NCBI RefSeq assembly: GCF_001465545.3 | Contig: NZ_CP013480.3 | Span: forward strand, 806,001-870,000 | Direction of reading: 5' to 3' | DNA: 64,000 bases | Source: Pandoraea norimbergensis | GTDB lineage: Bacteria; Pseudomonadota; Gammaproteobacteria; Burkholderiales; Burkholderiaceae | The notes under the pieces: model-generated | Seen by the model: the letters and a program-made list of their open reading frames with translations, nothing else | Told to the model about the DNA's origin: nothing | Database searches by the model: none | In this document: positions 52,292 to 60,154 of the stretch, one piece after another | Position numbering within the stretch: position 1 is the stretch's first letter | How the letters are laid out: the number at the start of each line of letters is the position of its first letter | Program-made: the position numbers and the translations under genes

Positions 52292-53740
52292 TCAGAACGA
52301 CCCGGCCAGCGAGCCGACGACGATGACGGCGACTAACGAAATCAGCGCGCTCACGATGCTGGTCATGACGATGTCGAGATAGCTGTCGCGGTGCGTGCTG
52401 CCGCACACGGCCAGCAGCGTGACCACCGCGCCGTTGTGCGGCAGGCTGTCGAGCGTGCCCGATGCCATGACCGCCACGCGGTGCATCAGCGCCGGATCGA
52501 TGCCGTGCTGCGCGGCAAGGCTCACGTACGCGGGGCCGAGCGCGTCGAGGGCAATCGTCAGACCACCCGATGCCGAGCCGGTGATGGCCGCCAGCAGATT
52601 GGCCGAGAGCGCGAGTGAGACGAGCGGGCCGCCGTCGATCGACAACACCCAATCGCGTACGAGTTCGAAGCCGGGCATTGCGGCGATCACGCCGCCGTAG
52701 CCGACGAGGCTTGCCGTACACATGATCGGCAGCACCGACGCGTTGGCGCCCGCGTCCATCGTTTTGCGAAGCGCGGGAAGGCGTCGCCACTGCAACGCGA
52801 TCAACACGAGAATTGCGCTCGCCAGCGCGACGCAAACACCCCAGACCCCCGCGACGCTCTGTAGCGTAATGCCACCCCAGCGGGGTTCGGCGAGATAGCT
52901 CGCATCGAGGCGCGGAAACACCAGCACGTTCATGACGAAGTTGCCGGCGATCACGACAACGAGGGGCAGCGCGGCGGTGAGGATGCCCGGCAGTGCTTCG
53001 TTGCGATGCCCCTGTTCGATTTCTGCCGGGTCGAACTCGCGGGCAACGCTGGCACGCTCGCGCACGACGGTGGGGTCGGCACGCTTGTCCCACACTTCGT
53101 TATCGGCATAGCCATGGCCTGCACGGCGAGCCTGTGCCTCGCGCCATGTCAGCCACCACAGACCGACGGCGAGCATGATGGCGGACGCCATCAGCCCCAG
53201 CCCCGGTGCGGCAAATGGGGTGGTGCCGAAGAAGGGCATCGGGATCGCATTCTGGATGGCGGGCGTGCCCGGCATGGCCGACATCGTGAACGTGGAGGTG
53301 CCCAGCGCAATCGCGGCAGGCATGAGGCGCACGGGGATGTTTGCCTCACGAAATAGCGCATGTGCCATCGGGGCCAGCACGAAGAACGCCACGAACAGAC
53401 TCACGCCGCCGTAGGTCACCAGCGCGCCGCCCAGCACGACCGCCAGCATGGCGCGACGTGCACCGAGCTTGTCGGTGAGAAAGGCGGCGATGGCGCGTAC
53501 CGCGCCGCTGTCTTCCATCAGCTTGCCGAAGAGTGCGCCCAGCAGGAACAGTGGGAAGAACTGCGCGACAAAGCGCGCAGCGTTCTGCATGAACGTCTGG
53601 GTCCAGTGCGCGAGCACTGGTTCGCCTGAGAGCGCGGCGGCGAGCATGGCAGCAGCAGGGGCCAGCAACAACACGCTCCAGCCGCGATAGGCCAGCCAGA
53701 CCAGCAGCAAAAGGCCAATGAGAATGCCGGCAAGCTCCAT
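52292..53740 (-). CDS. GntP-family permease
   Basis: 482 residues with about 12 hydrophobic segments. GntP-like marks include GALVTYGGVSLFVAFFVLAPMAHALFREA, IALGTSTFTMSAMPGTPAIQNAIP and, in the second half, NLLAAITGSASGGLTIALDALG with GTLDSLPHNGAVVTLL. Members transport gluconate or other sugar acids, or hydroxy acids, with protons. The start codon directly follows the patatin stop (TGA then ATG), so the two genes are coupled, an unusual pairing. Confidence 0.86.
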   Translation of the reverse strand: MELAGILIGLLLLVWLAYRGWSVLLLAPAAAMLAAALSGEPVLAHWTQTFMQNAARFVAQFFPLFLLGALFGKLMEDSGAVRAIAAFLTDKLGARRAMLAVVLGGALVTYGGVSLFVAFFVLAPMAHALFREANIPVRLMPAAIALGTSTFTMSAMPGTPAIQNAIPMPFFGTTPFAAPGLGLMASAIMLAVGLWWLTWREAQARRAGHGYADNEVWDKRADPTVVRERASVAREFDPAEIEQGHRNEALPGILTAALPLVVVIAGNFVMNVLVFPRLDASYLAEPRWGGITLQSVAGVWGVCVALASAILVLIALQWRRLPALRKTMDAGANASVLPIMCTASLVGYGGVIAAMPGFELVRDWVLSIDGGPLVSLALSANLLAAITGSASGGLTIALDALGPAYVSLAAQHGIDPALMHRVAVMASGTLDSLPHNGAVVTLLAVCGSTHRDSYLDIVMTSIVSALISLVAVIVVGSLAGSF

Positions 53741-54793
53741 TCAGATCGACTCCATGAGCGCGTCCAGATCCAGCGACGAGCGCTCACCAAGATCAGCGCC
53801 GTGCTGTTGAAGAAAGGTCTCGGCGCAACGGCGTCCCTCGTCGCGCAGCATCACCAGAAAGTCCCACTCGGCGGAGAGTTTCGACGAGTAGCCGAGGGAG
53901 GTCATCATGTCGCTCGCGATTCGGTGCATGCGCATCTGCGCCCAGCGGCGGCCCTCTGCCGTACCGGCATCGACCACTTGGCGCAGCACCGCGATCATGC
54001 GCAGTTCCTTGAGCAACGTGGCGTTGAACGAGACTTCGTTCACCCGGTTGAGAATCTCTCGCGCGGAGCGTGGGACTTCTGCACGCTCGACCGGGTTGAC
54101 CTGCACGAGAATCGTGTCGCGCGAAATCGTTTCGCGAACGAGCGGAGTGATCGTCGGGTTGCCCGCATAGCCGCCGTCCCAATAGGATTCGCCGTCGATC
54201 TCGATGGCGCGGTACAGCATCGGCAGACATGCGGTGGCGAGCAGCACATCCGACGTGATTTCGGCATTTCGAAAGACACGTCCGCGCCCGGTGCGCACGT
54301 TGGTGGCGGTGATGAACAACTGGATCGGGCAACTGGCTATCGCTTCGAAATCGATGTGATCGGCCAATAAGCTACGCAGCGGGTTGTATTCCAGCGGCGC
54401 GAGATCGTAGGGCGACACCACACGCGCGGCCAGATCGAAGAGGACGAAAAACGGGGAGTTGTCGAGCGACCAGCGGCCCAGCACCACGTCGAGCGGCGTG
54501 CGGCGCAGCGGGCTGAAGCGGCCAGCGTGTGAAACGTCTCGCCAGAATTTCTCAAGCGCGCCGCGAGCGGCATCGGGGCCGCCGCGAGCGAAGCCTGTTG
54601 CGAGGACGGCCGCATTCATCGCCCCGGCGGATGTGCCGGAGATGCCTTCGATACGTAGTGATGCGGTGTGGGTGGTTTCTTCGAGCAACCGGTCGAGCAC
54701 GCCCCAGGTGAACGCACCGTGGGCGCCTCCGCCTTGCAGCGCGAGGTCGATGGGAAGTGGCGACGGGGTACTGTCTCGTGGAGCGCGCGGCAT
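53741..54793 (-). CDS. Patatin-like phospholipase (cytoplasmic)
   Basis: 350 residues from the ATG at 54791-54793; the open frame extends upstream to 55006 without a good start. The family motifs are present: QGGGAHGAF (oxyanion loop), GTSAGA with nucleophile Ser55, and WDGGYAGNP with the second catalytic Asp near 208. No signal peptide. Patatin phospholipases cleave lipid acyl groups; bacterial family members often act on membrane lipids or poly-hydroxyalkanoate-associated lipids. It lies in an operon with the GntP permease. Confidence 0.85.
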   Translation of the reverse strand: MPRAPRDSTPSPLPIDLALQGGGAHGAFTWGVLDRLLEETTHTASLRIEGISGTSAGAMNAAVLATGFARGGPDAARGALEKFWRDVSHAGRFSPLRRTPLDVVLGRWSLDNSPFFVLFDLAARVVSPYDLAPLEYNPLRSLLADHIDFEAIASCPIQLFITATNVRTGRGRVFRNAEITSDVLLATACLPMLYRAIEIDGESYWDGGYAGNPTITPLVRETISRDTILVQVNPVERAEVPRSAREILNRVNEVSFNATLLKELRMIAVLRQVVDAGTAEGRRWAQMRMHRIASDMMTSLGYSSKLSAEWDFLVMLRDEGRRCAETFLQQHGADLGERSSLDLDALMESI

Positions 54794-55032
54794 GATCCCT
54801 CGGCGATGCGGCGCCGCGCTGACGGGCGCTGGCCGCGTGGGTCGGAACGAGAGTACGGTTGCAGACGCTACGTTGTTTGCGGTGCAACAAAGCCACTGTC
54901 TCAGATAACAGTGAAATCGGCAACCTTCCGGGTGGACACGTTGGGAAGGTCGGAAAGCGGCGGCTTGGGGGAGGCGCTTACTGCGAGGTGAGGGCTGGCG
55001 CGCCATGTGTGGCGCACGACGGTGCTGACGGG

Positions 55033-55413
55033 TTACGCCTCGTCGATCTGCGGTGGTTTGCCGCGGCGCAGGCTGAGTTGGGCCAGCACGTCGGCGTGCT
55101 GATTGCCCCAGCGGTAGAGCATCTCGATCGGTTCGATGAAAAGCTCGCCCAGCGGCGTGAGCGAGTATTCGACCTTTGGCGGCACGACGGCATAGACCTC
55201 GCGATGGATCAGCCCGTCACGCTCAAGCTCGCGCAAGGTCTGCGTGAGCATCTTCTTCGAAATACCCGGCAGGCGGCGCTGCAACTCGCCGGTGCGCGTC
55301 GTGCCGCACTGCAACGCGTACAGGACCATGCTCGTCCACTTGACGCTGAATAGCTCCAGCACGCGGCGCGGCACGCAGGTTTCTTCAAAAACGAAGGGTT
55401 CGGACTTGCCCAT
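55033..55413 (-). CDS. HxlR-family transcriptional regulator
   Basis: 126 residues from the ATG at 55411-55413. The winged-helix HxlR domain is complete: VFEETCVPRRVLELFSVKWTSMVLYALQCGTTRTGELQRRLPGISKKMLTQTLRELERDGLI and then EVYAVVPPKVEYSLTPLGE. A Cys at 13 near the start is the usual redox or electrophile-sensing residue. It is divergent from the flavin monooxygenase-like gene, with an inverted repeat in the promoter. It is likely a repressor relieved by an electrophile. Confidence 0.88.
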   Translation of the reverse strand: MGKSEPFVFEETCVPRRVLELFSVKWTSMVLYALQCGTTRTGELQRRLPGISKKMLTQTLRELERDGLIHREVYAVVPPKVEYSLTPLGELFIEPIEMLYRWGNQHADVLAQLSLRRGKPPQIDEA

Positions 55414-55414
55414 G

Positions 55415-55430
55415 GTAACCAAATGGTGAC
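55415..55430. promoter_or_regulatory. HxlR operator-like inverted repeat
   Basis: GTAACC-AAAT-GGTGAC has one mismatch between the arms and lies just upstream of the HxlR start and about 140 bp before the LLM oxidoreductase start. HxlR proteins bind such short dyads. Confidence 0.6.
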
Positions 55431-55572
55431 TATTCAACTGAAAGGTGCCTACTGGGGATTTCGGCCCTTCGTCACTATACTTTGAGCCGATAGTGCGTGT
55501 CACCCGTTGCGAAGCGCCGGGCATAGTGCTGGCGTCGCTGGCGTCCGACATGTCACCTGAATGGAGACCCTC

Positions 55573-56574
55573 ATGAGCAGTTTGTCGAAAACGGCCCTCT
55601 CGATCCTCGATCTGGTGCCGGTGCGCGCCGGTGGCACGGTGGCCGAAGCCCTCAAGCAATCCGCCGAACTGGCACAGCACGTAGAGCGGCTGGGATTCAA
55701 CCGGTTCTGGCTGGCCGAGCATCACAACATGGACGGCATTGCCAGCTCGGCGACCGCGTTGCTGATCGGCCACGTCGCGGGCAAGACGTCGCGCATTCGC
55801 GTTGGCTCGGGCGGCATCATGCTGCCGAATCACCCGCCGATGGTCGTTGCAGAGAATTTCGGCACGCTCGCGGCCTTGTACCCCGGACGTATCGATCTCG
55901 GACTGGGACGCGCGCCCGGTGCCGATCAGGCCACCATGCGCGCGTTGCGTCGCGACCGCTTGTCCAATGGCGACGATTTCCCGGAGCAGGTGGCCGAGTT
56001 GCGCGCTCTGCTCGCACCCGCCCAACCGGGGCAGCGTCTCGTGGCGACGCCCGGTGCTGGCAGCGATATTCCCGTGTGGTTGCTGGGTTCGTCATTGTTC
56101 TCGGCACAACTCGCCGCGCATCTGGGGCTGCCGTATGCGTTTGCATCGCACTTTGCGCCGCGCTTCCTCTTTGACGCACTGCGGCTGTATCGCGAACTGT
56201 TCCGTCCGTCGGCCGTGCTCGACAAGCCTTACGTGATGATCGGGGCGCCGGTGATCGCGGCCCCGACGGATGAGGAGGCCGCGTTCCTTGCAACGTCTTC
56301 GCAGCAGAAGATTCTGGCGCTCATGCGAGGGCAGAGCCTGAAGCTGCAACCGCCGGTGAACGACATGGATCAACGTTGGGACCCCGCCGAGCAGCATTCG
56401 GTCGAGGCATTCCTCGGCGTGTCGGTGGTTGGTGGCCCCGAGCGTGTGAAGGCCGGGCTCTCGGAGCTTGTCGAGCGCACGCAGGCTGACGAACTCATGC
56501 TCGTGACCGATATCTACGATCCGGCGTTGCGCCTGCGGTCGTGCGACATCGTGGCGTCGGTCTGGAAGGATTGA
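55573..56574 (+). CDS. LLM-class flavin-dependent oxidoreductase (luciferase group 1)
   Basis: 333 residues from the ATG at 55573, where GGAG lies 6 nt upstream; an ATG 12 bp earlier is inferior. The fold is the bacterial luciferase barrel: [51 protein letters not shown], with [12 protein letters not shown] and [15 protein letters not shown]-dependent monooxygenation is expected. It is under the divergent HxlR gene, so it probably handles a quinone, aldehyde or other electrophile. Confidence 0.85.
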   Translation: MSSLSKTALSILDLVPVRAGGTVAEALKQSAELAQHVERLGFNRFWLAEHHNMDGIASSATALLIGHVAGKTSRIRVGSGGIMLPNHPPMVVAENFGTLAALYPGRIDLGLGRAPGADQATMRALRRDRLSNGDDFPEQVAELRALLAPAQPGQRLVATPGAGSDIPVWLLGSSLFSAQLAAHLGLPYAFASHFAPRFLFDALRLYRELFRPSAVLDKPYVMIGAPVIAAPTDEEAAFLATSSQQKILALMRGQSLKLQPPVNDMDQRWDPAEQHSVEAFLGVSVVGGPERVKAGLSELVERTQADELMLVTDIYDPALRLRSCDIVASVWKD

Positions 56575-56639
56575 TGATAGGAGAGGCGTGATGCGGGCCA
56601 TGGCGTCAGCGTTACGGGTGACGTCGCCTGTTCGCGCAA

Positions 56640-56665
56640 CGAGGATCGGCGGACGCCGATCCTCG
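56640..56665. terminator. GC-rich hairpin between convergent genes
   Basis: CGAGGATCGGCG-GA-CGCCGATCCTCG, 12-bp perfect arms with a two-base loop, lies between the LLM gene and the DadA-like gene (convergent). No T-run, but the stem is strong. Confidence 0.65.
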
Positions 56666-56673
56666 CGAATGGT

Positions 56674-57942
56674 TCAGCGGAAGCGCGCGATCGAGAACGG
56701 CGAGAGGTCCAGCAATGGACGCTCGCCGGCCACCAGCGCCGCGACGGCGCGACCGGTCGACGCAGCAGCCGTCAGGCCGACGTGGCCGTGGCCAAACGCG
56801 TAGAAGGCGTTTGGTACTTTCGATGCGGCACCGAGTACGGGCAATGAGTCCGGCGTGCTGGGCCGAAACCCTTGCCACCGCGCGCCATCGACCGATTGCG
56901 TCGACTTTTCACCGGTCACCGCCCCCGGAAACATCTTGTGCAACTGGCGCAGCAACAGATCGGCGCGACGCCAGTTCGGCGGCGCTTGCAGGCCGGCCAA
57001 TTCGACCGTGCCGGCACCGCGCAGGCGCCCATTCATCGGCGTGGCAAACAGCTTGCCCTCCGCCCACATCACCGGGCGCGACGGCATTTCTACTGGCGCC
57101 GGGATCTCCACGTGATAGCCACGCTCGGTGTCGAACACGATGCCATCACCCAACTGCCGGACGAAGGGCGCGGACCACGCGCCTGCTGCGACGACGACAG
57201 CGCGCGCTTGCTCGCGGCCTGCTTCGGTGTGAACGGCAACGACCTGCGACCCGTTGGTCTCGATGGCCTTGGCCGCCGAGTCGACGATGCGCCCGCCGCG
57301 TGCGACGACTTGCGCGGTCAGCCGGGCGAGCAACGCTCCCGGGTCCGACGTGTGGCCCGTCTCGCTGATGTAGCGAGCCCCCACAAAGTCATTCGATAGC
57401 GTGGGTTCGAACTCGCGCAATGCGGCGGCGTTCAATGTCTCGATCTGTACGCCATTCTCGCGGCGCAATGTCATGCCGCCTTCATCGCCTTGCATGCCGC
57501 TTTCGCTTGAGTAGGCGATGAGATACCCGCGTCGCGTGACCAGATCGTTTGCGTTGGCGTCATCGAGCAGCGGTTGATAGGCGTCGAGCGCCGGACCGAG
57601 CAACGCACGCAATGCACGCGCTTGTGCTGCCACCCGCGCGGGTTGACTGGCCGCCACAAACCGCATCAGCCAGGGGACCATGCGCGGCAAGTACGACCAG
57701 CGCAATACCAGCGGGCCGTCAGGTTGCAGCAACCAGCCGGGCACCTGCCAGAGCACACCGGGCATGGCGATGGGGACGACGGAGGAACCGTTGATGCAGC
57801 CCGCATTGCCGAGCGAAGCTGCCTGACGTGCCGACTGTCGGTCGACAATCACGACGGGGAGGCCCGCTCGCTGGAGATAGGCGGCGGTGCACACGCCGAC
57901 CAGGCCGCCGCCGATGACGACAACCGGACGCGAATCATTCAT
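56674..57942 (-). CDS. DadA-like FAD-dependent D-amino-acid dehydrogenase family protein
   Basis: 422 residues from the ATG at 57940-57942. The N-terminal FAD-binding motif is VVVIGGGLVGVCTAAYLQRAGLPVVIVDR (GxGxxG variant), and the C-terminal half has ERGYHVEIP, the DGARWQGFRPSTPDSLPVLG region and YAFGHGHVGLT, all typical of DadA/GlyOx-related oxidoreductases. It oxidises an amino or imino acid, passing electrons to the membrane. It stands alone downstream of an aldo/keto reductase gene. Confidence 0.87.
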   Translation of the reverse strand: MNDSRPVVVIGGGLVGVCTAAYLQRAGLPVVIVDRQSARQAASLGNAGCINGSSVVPIAMPGVLWQVPGWLLQPDGPLVLRWSYLPRMVPWLMRFVAASQPARVAAQARALRALLGPALDAYQPLLDDANANDLVTRRGYLIAYSSESGMQGDEGGMTLRRENGVQIETLNAAALREFEPTLSNDFVGARYISETGHTSDPGALLARLTAQVVARGGRIVDSAAKAIETNGSQVVAVHTEAGREQARAVVVAAGAWSAPFVRQLGDGIVFDTERGYHVEIPAPVEMPSRPVMWAEGKLFATPMNGRLRGAGTVELAGLQAPPNWRRADLLLRQLHKMFPGAVTGEKSTQSVDGARWQGFRPSTPDSLPVLGAASKVPNAFYAFGHGHVGLTAAASTGRAVAALVAGERPLLDLSPFSIARFR

Positions 57943-57981
57943 GAAGCAGTCCTGCGAAAGCACGAAAGCGGCTAGTGTACT

Positions 57982-58005
57982 GCGTCGGATACGCGTGTCC
58001 GACGC
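57982..58005. promoter_or_regulatory. Extended dyad upstream of the DadA-like gene
   Basis: GCGTCGGA-T-ACGCGT-G-TCCGACGC is nearly perfect over 24 bp and lies 40 bp upstream of the DadA-like start, downstream of the aldo/keto reductase stop. It could be an operator or a terminator hairpin of the upstream gene; no T-run follows. Related CGGACGC/GCGGACG words recur in 58010-58075. Confidence 0.45.
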
Positions 58006-58084
58006 CCGTCAAAAATAGCGTCCGGACGCATACCTGCATGGCCGGACGCCGAGCGGACACCGAGCGGACGCCGAGGTCGATGCC

Positions 58085-58918
58085 TCAGATCATCTCCAGC
58101 GGCCGCTTGCGCGAGGGCGCTTCGAAATGATGGTTGAGCGCCGAGAGTTCTTCCGGACTGAGTTCGAGATCGTGGGCAGCGCGATTCGCGCGAACGTGGG
58201 CTTCCGAACTCGCTTTGGGAATGGCGATGACACCCGGTCGGTGCAACACCCACGCCAACGCGACCTGAAGCGGTGCCACGTTGTGTGCGCGTGCAATGTC
58301 ACCGAGTACGCCGCTGGTCGGCAGGCGCCCCTGCTCGATCGGCGAATACGCCATCACCGGCAAGTCACGCTCGGCAAGCCACGGAATCAGGTCGTATTCC
58401 GGCACGCGCCGCGACAGGTTGTACAACACCTGATTCGTCACGCACTCGTCGCCGCCCGGCGTATCGAACAATTCCTCCATGTCGTCGGTGTCGAAATTGC
58501 TCACGCCCCAATGGCGAATCTTGCCGGCGTCGCGCAACGCTTCGAAACCTTCGATTGTTTCTTCGAGCGGTACCGTACCGCGCCAGTGCAGCAGATAGAG
58601 ATCGAGGCGATCGGTGCCCAGCCGTTCGAGACTGCGCTCACAAGCCGCGATCACGCCGCGTCGCGAACCATTGTGCGGATAGACCTTGCTCACGAGAAAG
58701 ACCTGATCGCGCAGGCCGTCGAGCGCTTCGCCGACCAGACGCTCGGTGGCGCCTTCGCCATACATCTCGGCGGTGTCGACCAGCGTCATGCCGAGCGAGA
58801 CGCCGTGGCGCAGTGCCGCAATTTCCTCGCGGCGGCGCTCCGGCTTCTCACCCATCATCCAGGTGCCCTGGCCCAGCACGGGCACTGCCTCTCCGTTCTG
58901 AAAAGTGACCGTTCGCAT
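58085..58918 (-). CDS. Aldo/keto reductase
   Basis: 277 residues from the ATG at 58916-58918, preceded by GGAGG about 7 nt upstream. The catalytic tetrad can be traced: Asp in DTAEMYG (with Tyr), Lys in VSKVYPHNG and His in LLHWRGT. IPKASSEAHVRANRAAHDLELSPEEL marks the cofactor-binding end. NADPH-dependent reduction of an aldehyde or ketone is expected. It is separate from the DadA-like gene by 142 bp. Its upstream region contains a CTCGGA-type dyad. Confidence 0.88.
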   Translation of the reverse strand: MRTVTFQNGEAVPVLGQGTWMMGEKPERRREEIAALRHGVSLGMTLVDTAEMYGEGATERLVGEALDGLRDQVFLVSKVYPHNGSRRGVIAACERSLERLGTDRLDLYLLHWRGTVPLEETIEGFEALRDAGKIRHWGVSNFDTDDMEELFDTPGGDECVTNQVLYNLSRRVPEYDLIPWLAERDLPVMAYSPIEQGRLPTSGVLGDIARAHNVAPLQVALAWVLHRPGVIAIPKASSEAHVRANRAAHDLELSPEELSALNHHFEAPSRKRPLEMI

Positions 58919-59250
58919 GTCGTGTCCTCCATGGTTTTGATGGTCATTATCGACCCGGAGGTCGAGGCATGACCAGCGCAATGAGGGGTTCTCGCAACAC
59001 TTTGCGGCGCCGTCCGAGTGTTTTGCTCGGATAACTCCGAAACACGATACGGAAAACACCGCTATTCCCTTCGGTCGCCATTTCTCTCGGATAGTTCACA
59101 GACTTTTGGCAGCGCTGTCGGGATACGCTTGCCTCACCGATGTGCACGGCAAATGTTGCTACGCAGCGAGACGGCTCGGGAGTGGCTTTGGCTGTGTGCG
59201 TCGGACCTGAAGCGGAAGCCGGGAAAGGCGCCGGTGATCGGGCCAGCGCC

Positions 59251-59278
59251 AAAAAAGAAAGCCCCGCGAGCGGGGCTT
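59251..59278 (-). terminator. Rho-independent terminator for leftward transcription
   Basis: On the minus strand AAGCCCCG-loop-CGGGGCTT is followed by TTCTTTTTT. It implies a leftward transcript from the 59.3-59.5 kb region, where no well-supported gene is found. Confidence 0.85.
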
Positions 59279-59311
59279 AAGGCCGGCCGAGTGGAAGCCG
59301 GCCAAGGAGGG

Positions 59312-59527
59312 TTATTCGGTGCGATTGCGCGGGTAGTTCTGTGTGTCCGGAAGTGAGAGCAATGCGGTTGCCCAGTCGCGAGGCGTATTTTCGGCATGGA
59401 TGGCCCAATGGTGAGCAGGAGGATTCTTAATATCGAGGAGAAACTTGAAGTAACAATTGCGAGCTTTTCGCGTCACAGGTGCGAAGCGATAATGGTTTTT
59501 GCCGTTGTCATAAAAGGAGTCCCCCAA
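59312..59527 (-). CDS. Possible small protein gene upstream of leftward terminator
   Basis: A leftward frame ends 34 bp before the terminator stem. It has only a TTG start at 59527 or a GTG at 59476, neither with a clear ribosome-binding site. The residues include RKARNCYFKFLLDIKNPP and HHWAIHAENTPRDW, with no recognised family. Base composition is lower in GC than in neighbouring genes. It may be a small protein or an untranslated small RNA whose sequence happens to be open. Confidence 0.3.
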   Translation of the reverse strand: MGDSFYDNGKNHYRFAPVTRKARNCYFKFLLDIKNPPAHHWAIHAENTPRDWATALLSLPDTQNYPRNRTE

Positions 59528-59529
59528 AC

Positions 59530-60111
59530 ATGGATAAGGCGATGAAGTCCGCTCCGTCCCGCCAATCAGTCGCCGCGCTCGCGCCGTTTGACCGCTATAC
59601 GCCGCCTGCCATCTTTTTTCACTGGGCGATTGCCTTGCTGATCGTGGTGGCGTACGCCGCCGTGATTGCCAAGGGCTATCTGCCGCGTGGCAGTGCGCCC
59701 CGGGCGTTGTCGATGGTGATTCATGAATGGGCAGGGGTGACAGCGCTGCTGCTGGCCGTACCGCGCTTGCTGTGGCGCCTGATGAAGGGCGCGCCGCCCG
59801 CGCTACCCGATCAGGGTTGGCTGGTGCGAACGGGGTCGGCCGTTGTGCATCTTGCGCTCTACCTTTTCATGTTCGCGCAGCCGATTCTGGGATACCTGAC
59901 GCTCAACGCAGGCGGACATGTGCTGACGATTCCGGGGCTGGATATCGCGCTGCCGCAATTCATCGGCAAAGACGTGGAGGTGCGCCGTTCGATCAAGGAG
60001 ATTCACGAGACGATCGGCACCGCGTTCTACTGGGTGATCGGCCTGCATGCACTGGCGGCGTTGTGGCATCACTACTTCCGCCGTGACAACACCCTGCGGC
60101 GCATGCTCTGA
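59530..60111 (+). CDS. Cytochrome b561 family protein
   Basis: 193 residues from the ATG at 59530, with AAGGAG about 10 nt upstream. Four membrane helices carry the b-type heme ligands: His in FFHWAIALL, VIHEWAGV, KEIHETIGTAFYWVIGLHALAALWHHYF. These are the two pairs of His needed for two hemes. Such proteins pass electrons from quinol to periplasmic acceptors or to superoxide. It stands alone. Confidence 0.88.
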   Translation: MDKAMKSAPSRQSVAALAPFDRYTPPAIFFHWAIALLIVVAYAAVIAKGYLPRGSAPRALSMVIHEWAGVTALLLAVPRLLWRLMKGAPPALPDQGWLVRTGSAVVHLALYLFMFAQPILGYLTLNAGGHVLTIPGLDIALPQFIGKDVEVRRSIKEIHETIGTAFYWVIGLHALAALWHHYFRRDNTLRRML

Positions 60112-60154
60112 ATCAGCGCGCGCCGCAGGGGCCAGGCGTCAGAAGATCAGAACA

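Larger units (their letters stand above)
58919..59529. other. 611-bp region: operator-like repeats and an orphan leftward terminator
   Basis: Next to the aldo/keto reductase start are TCCGAG-N7-CTCGGA (59013-59031) and two further CTCGGATA or CTCCGA words (59032-59040, 59087-59094), which may form a regulator site. The middle has no clear gene. A leftward terminator (59251-59278) lies downstream of a weakly supported 54-71-codon frame (59312-59527). The right end carries the AAGGAG of the cytochrome b561 gene. Confidence 0.6.
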
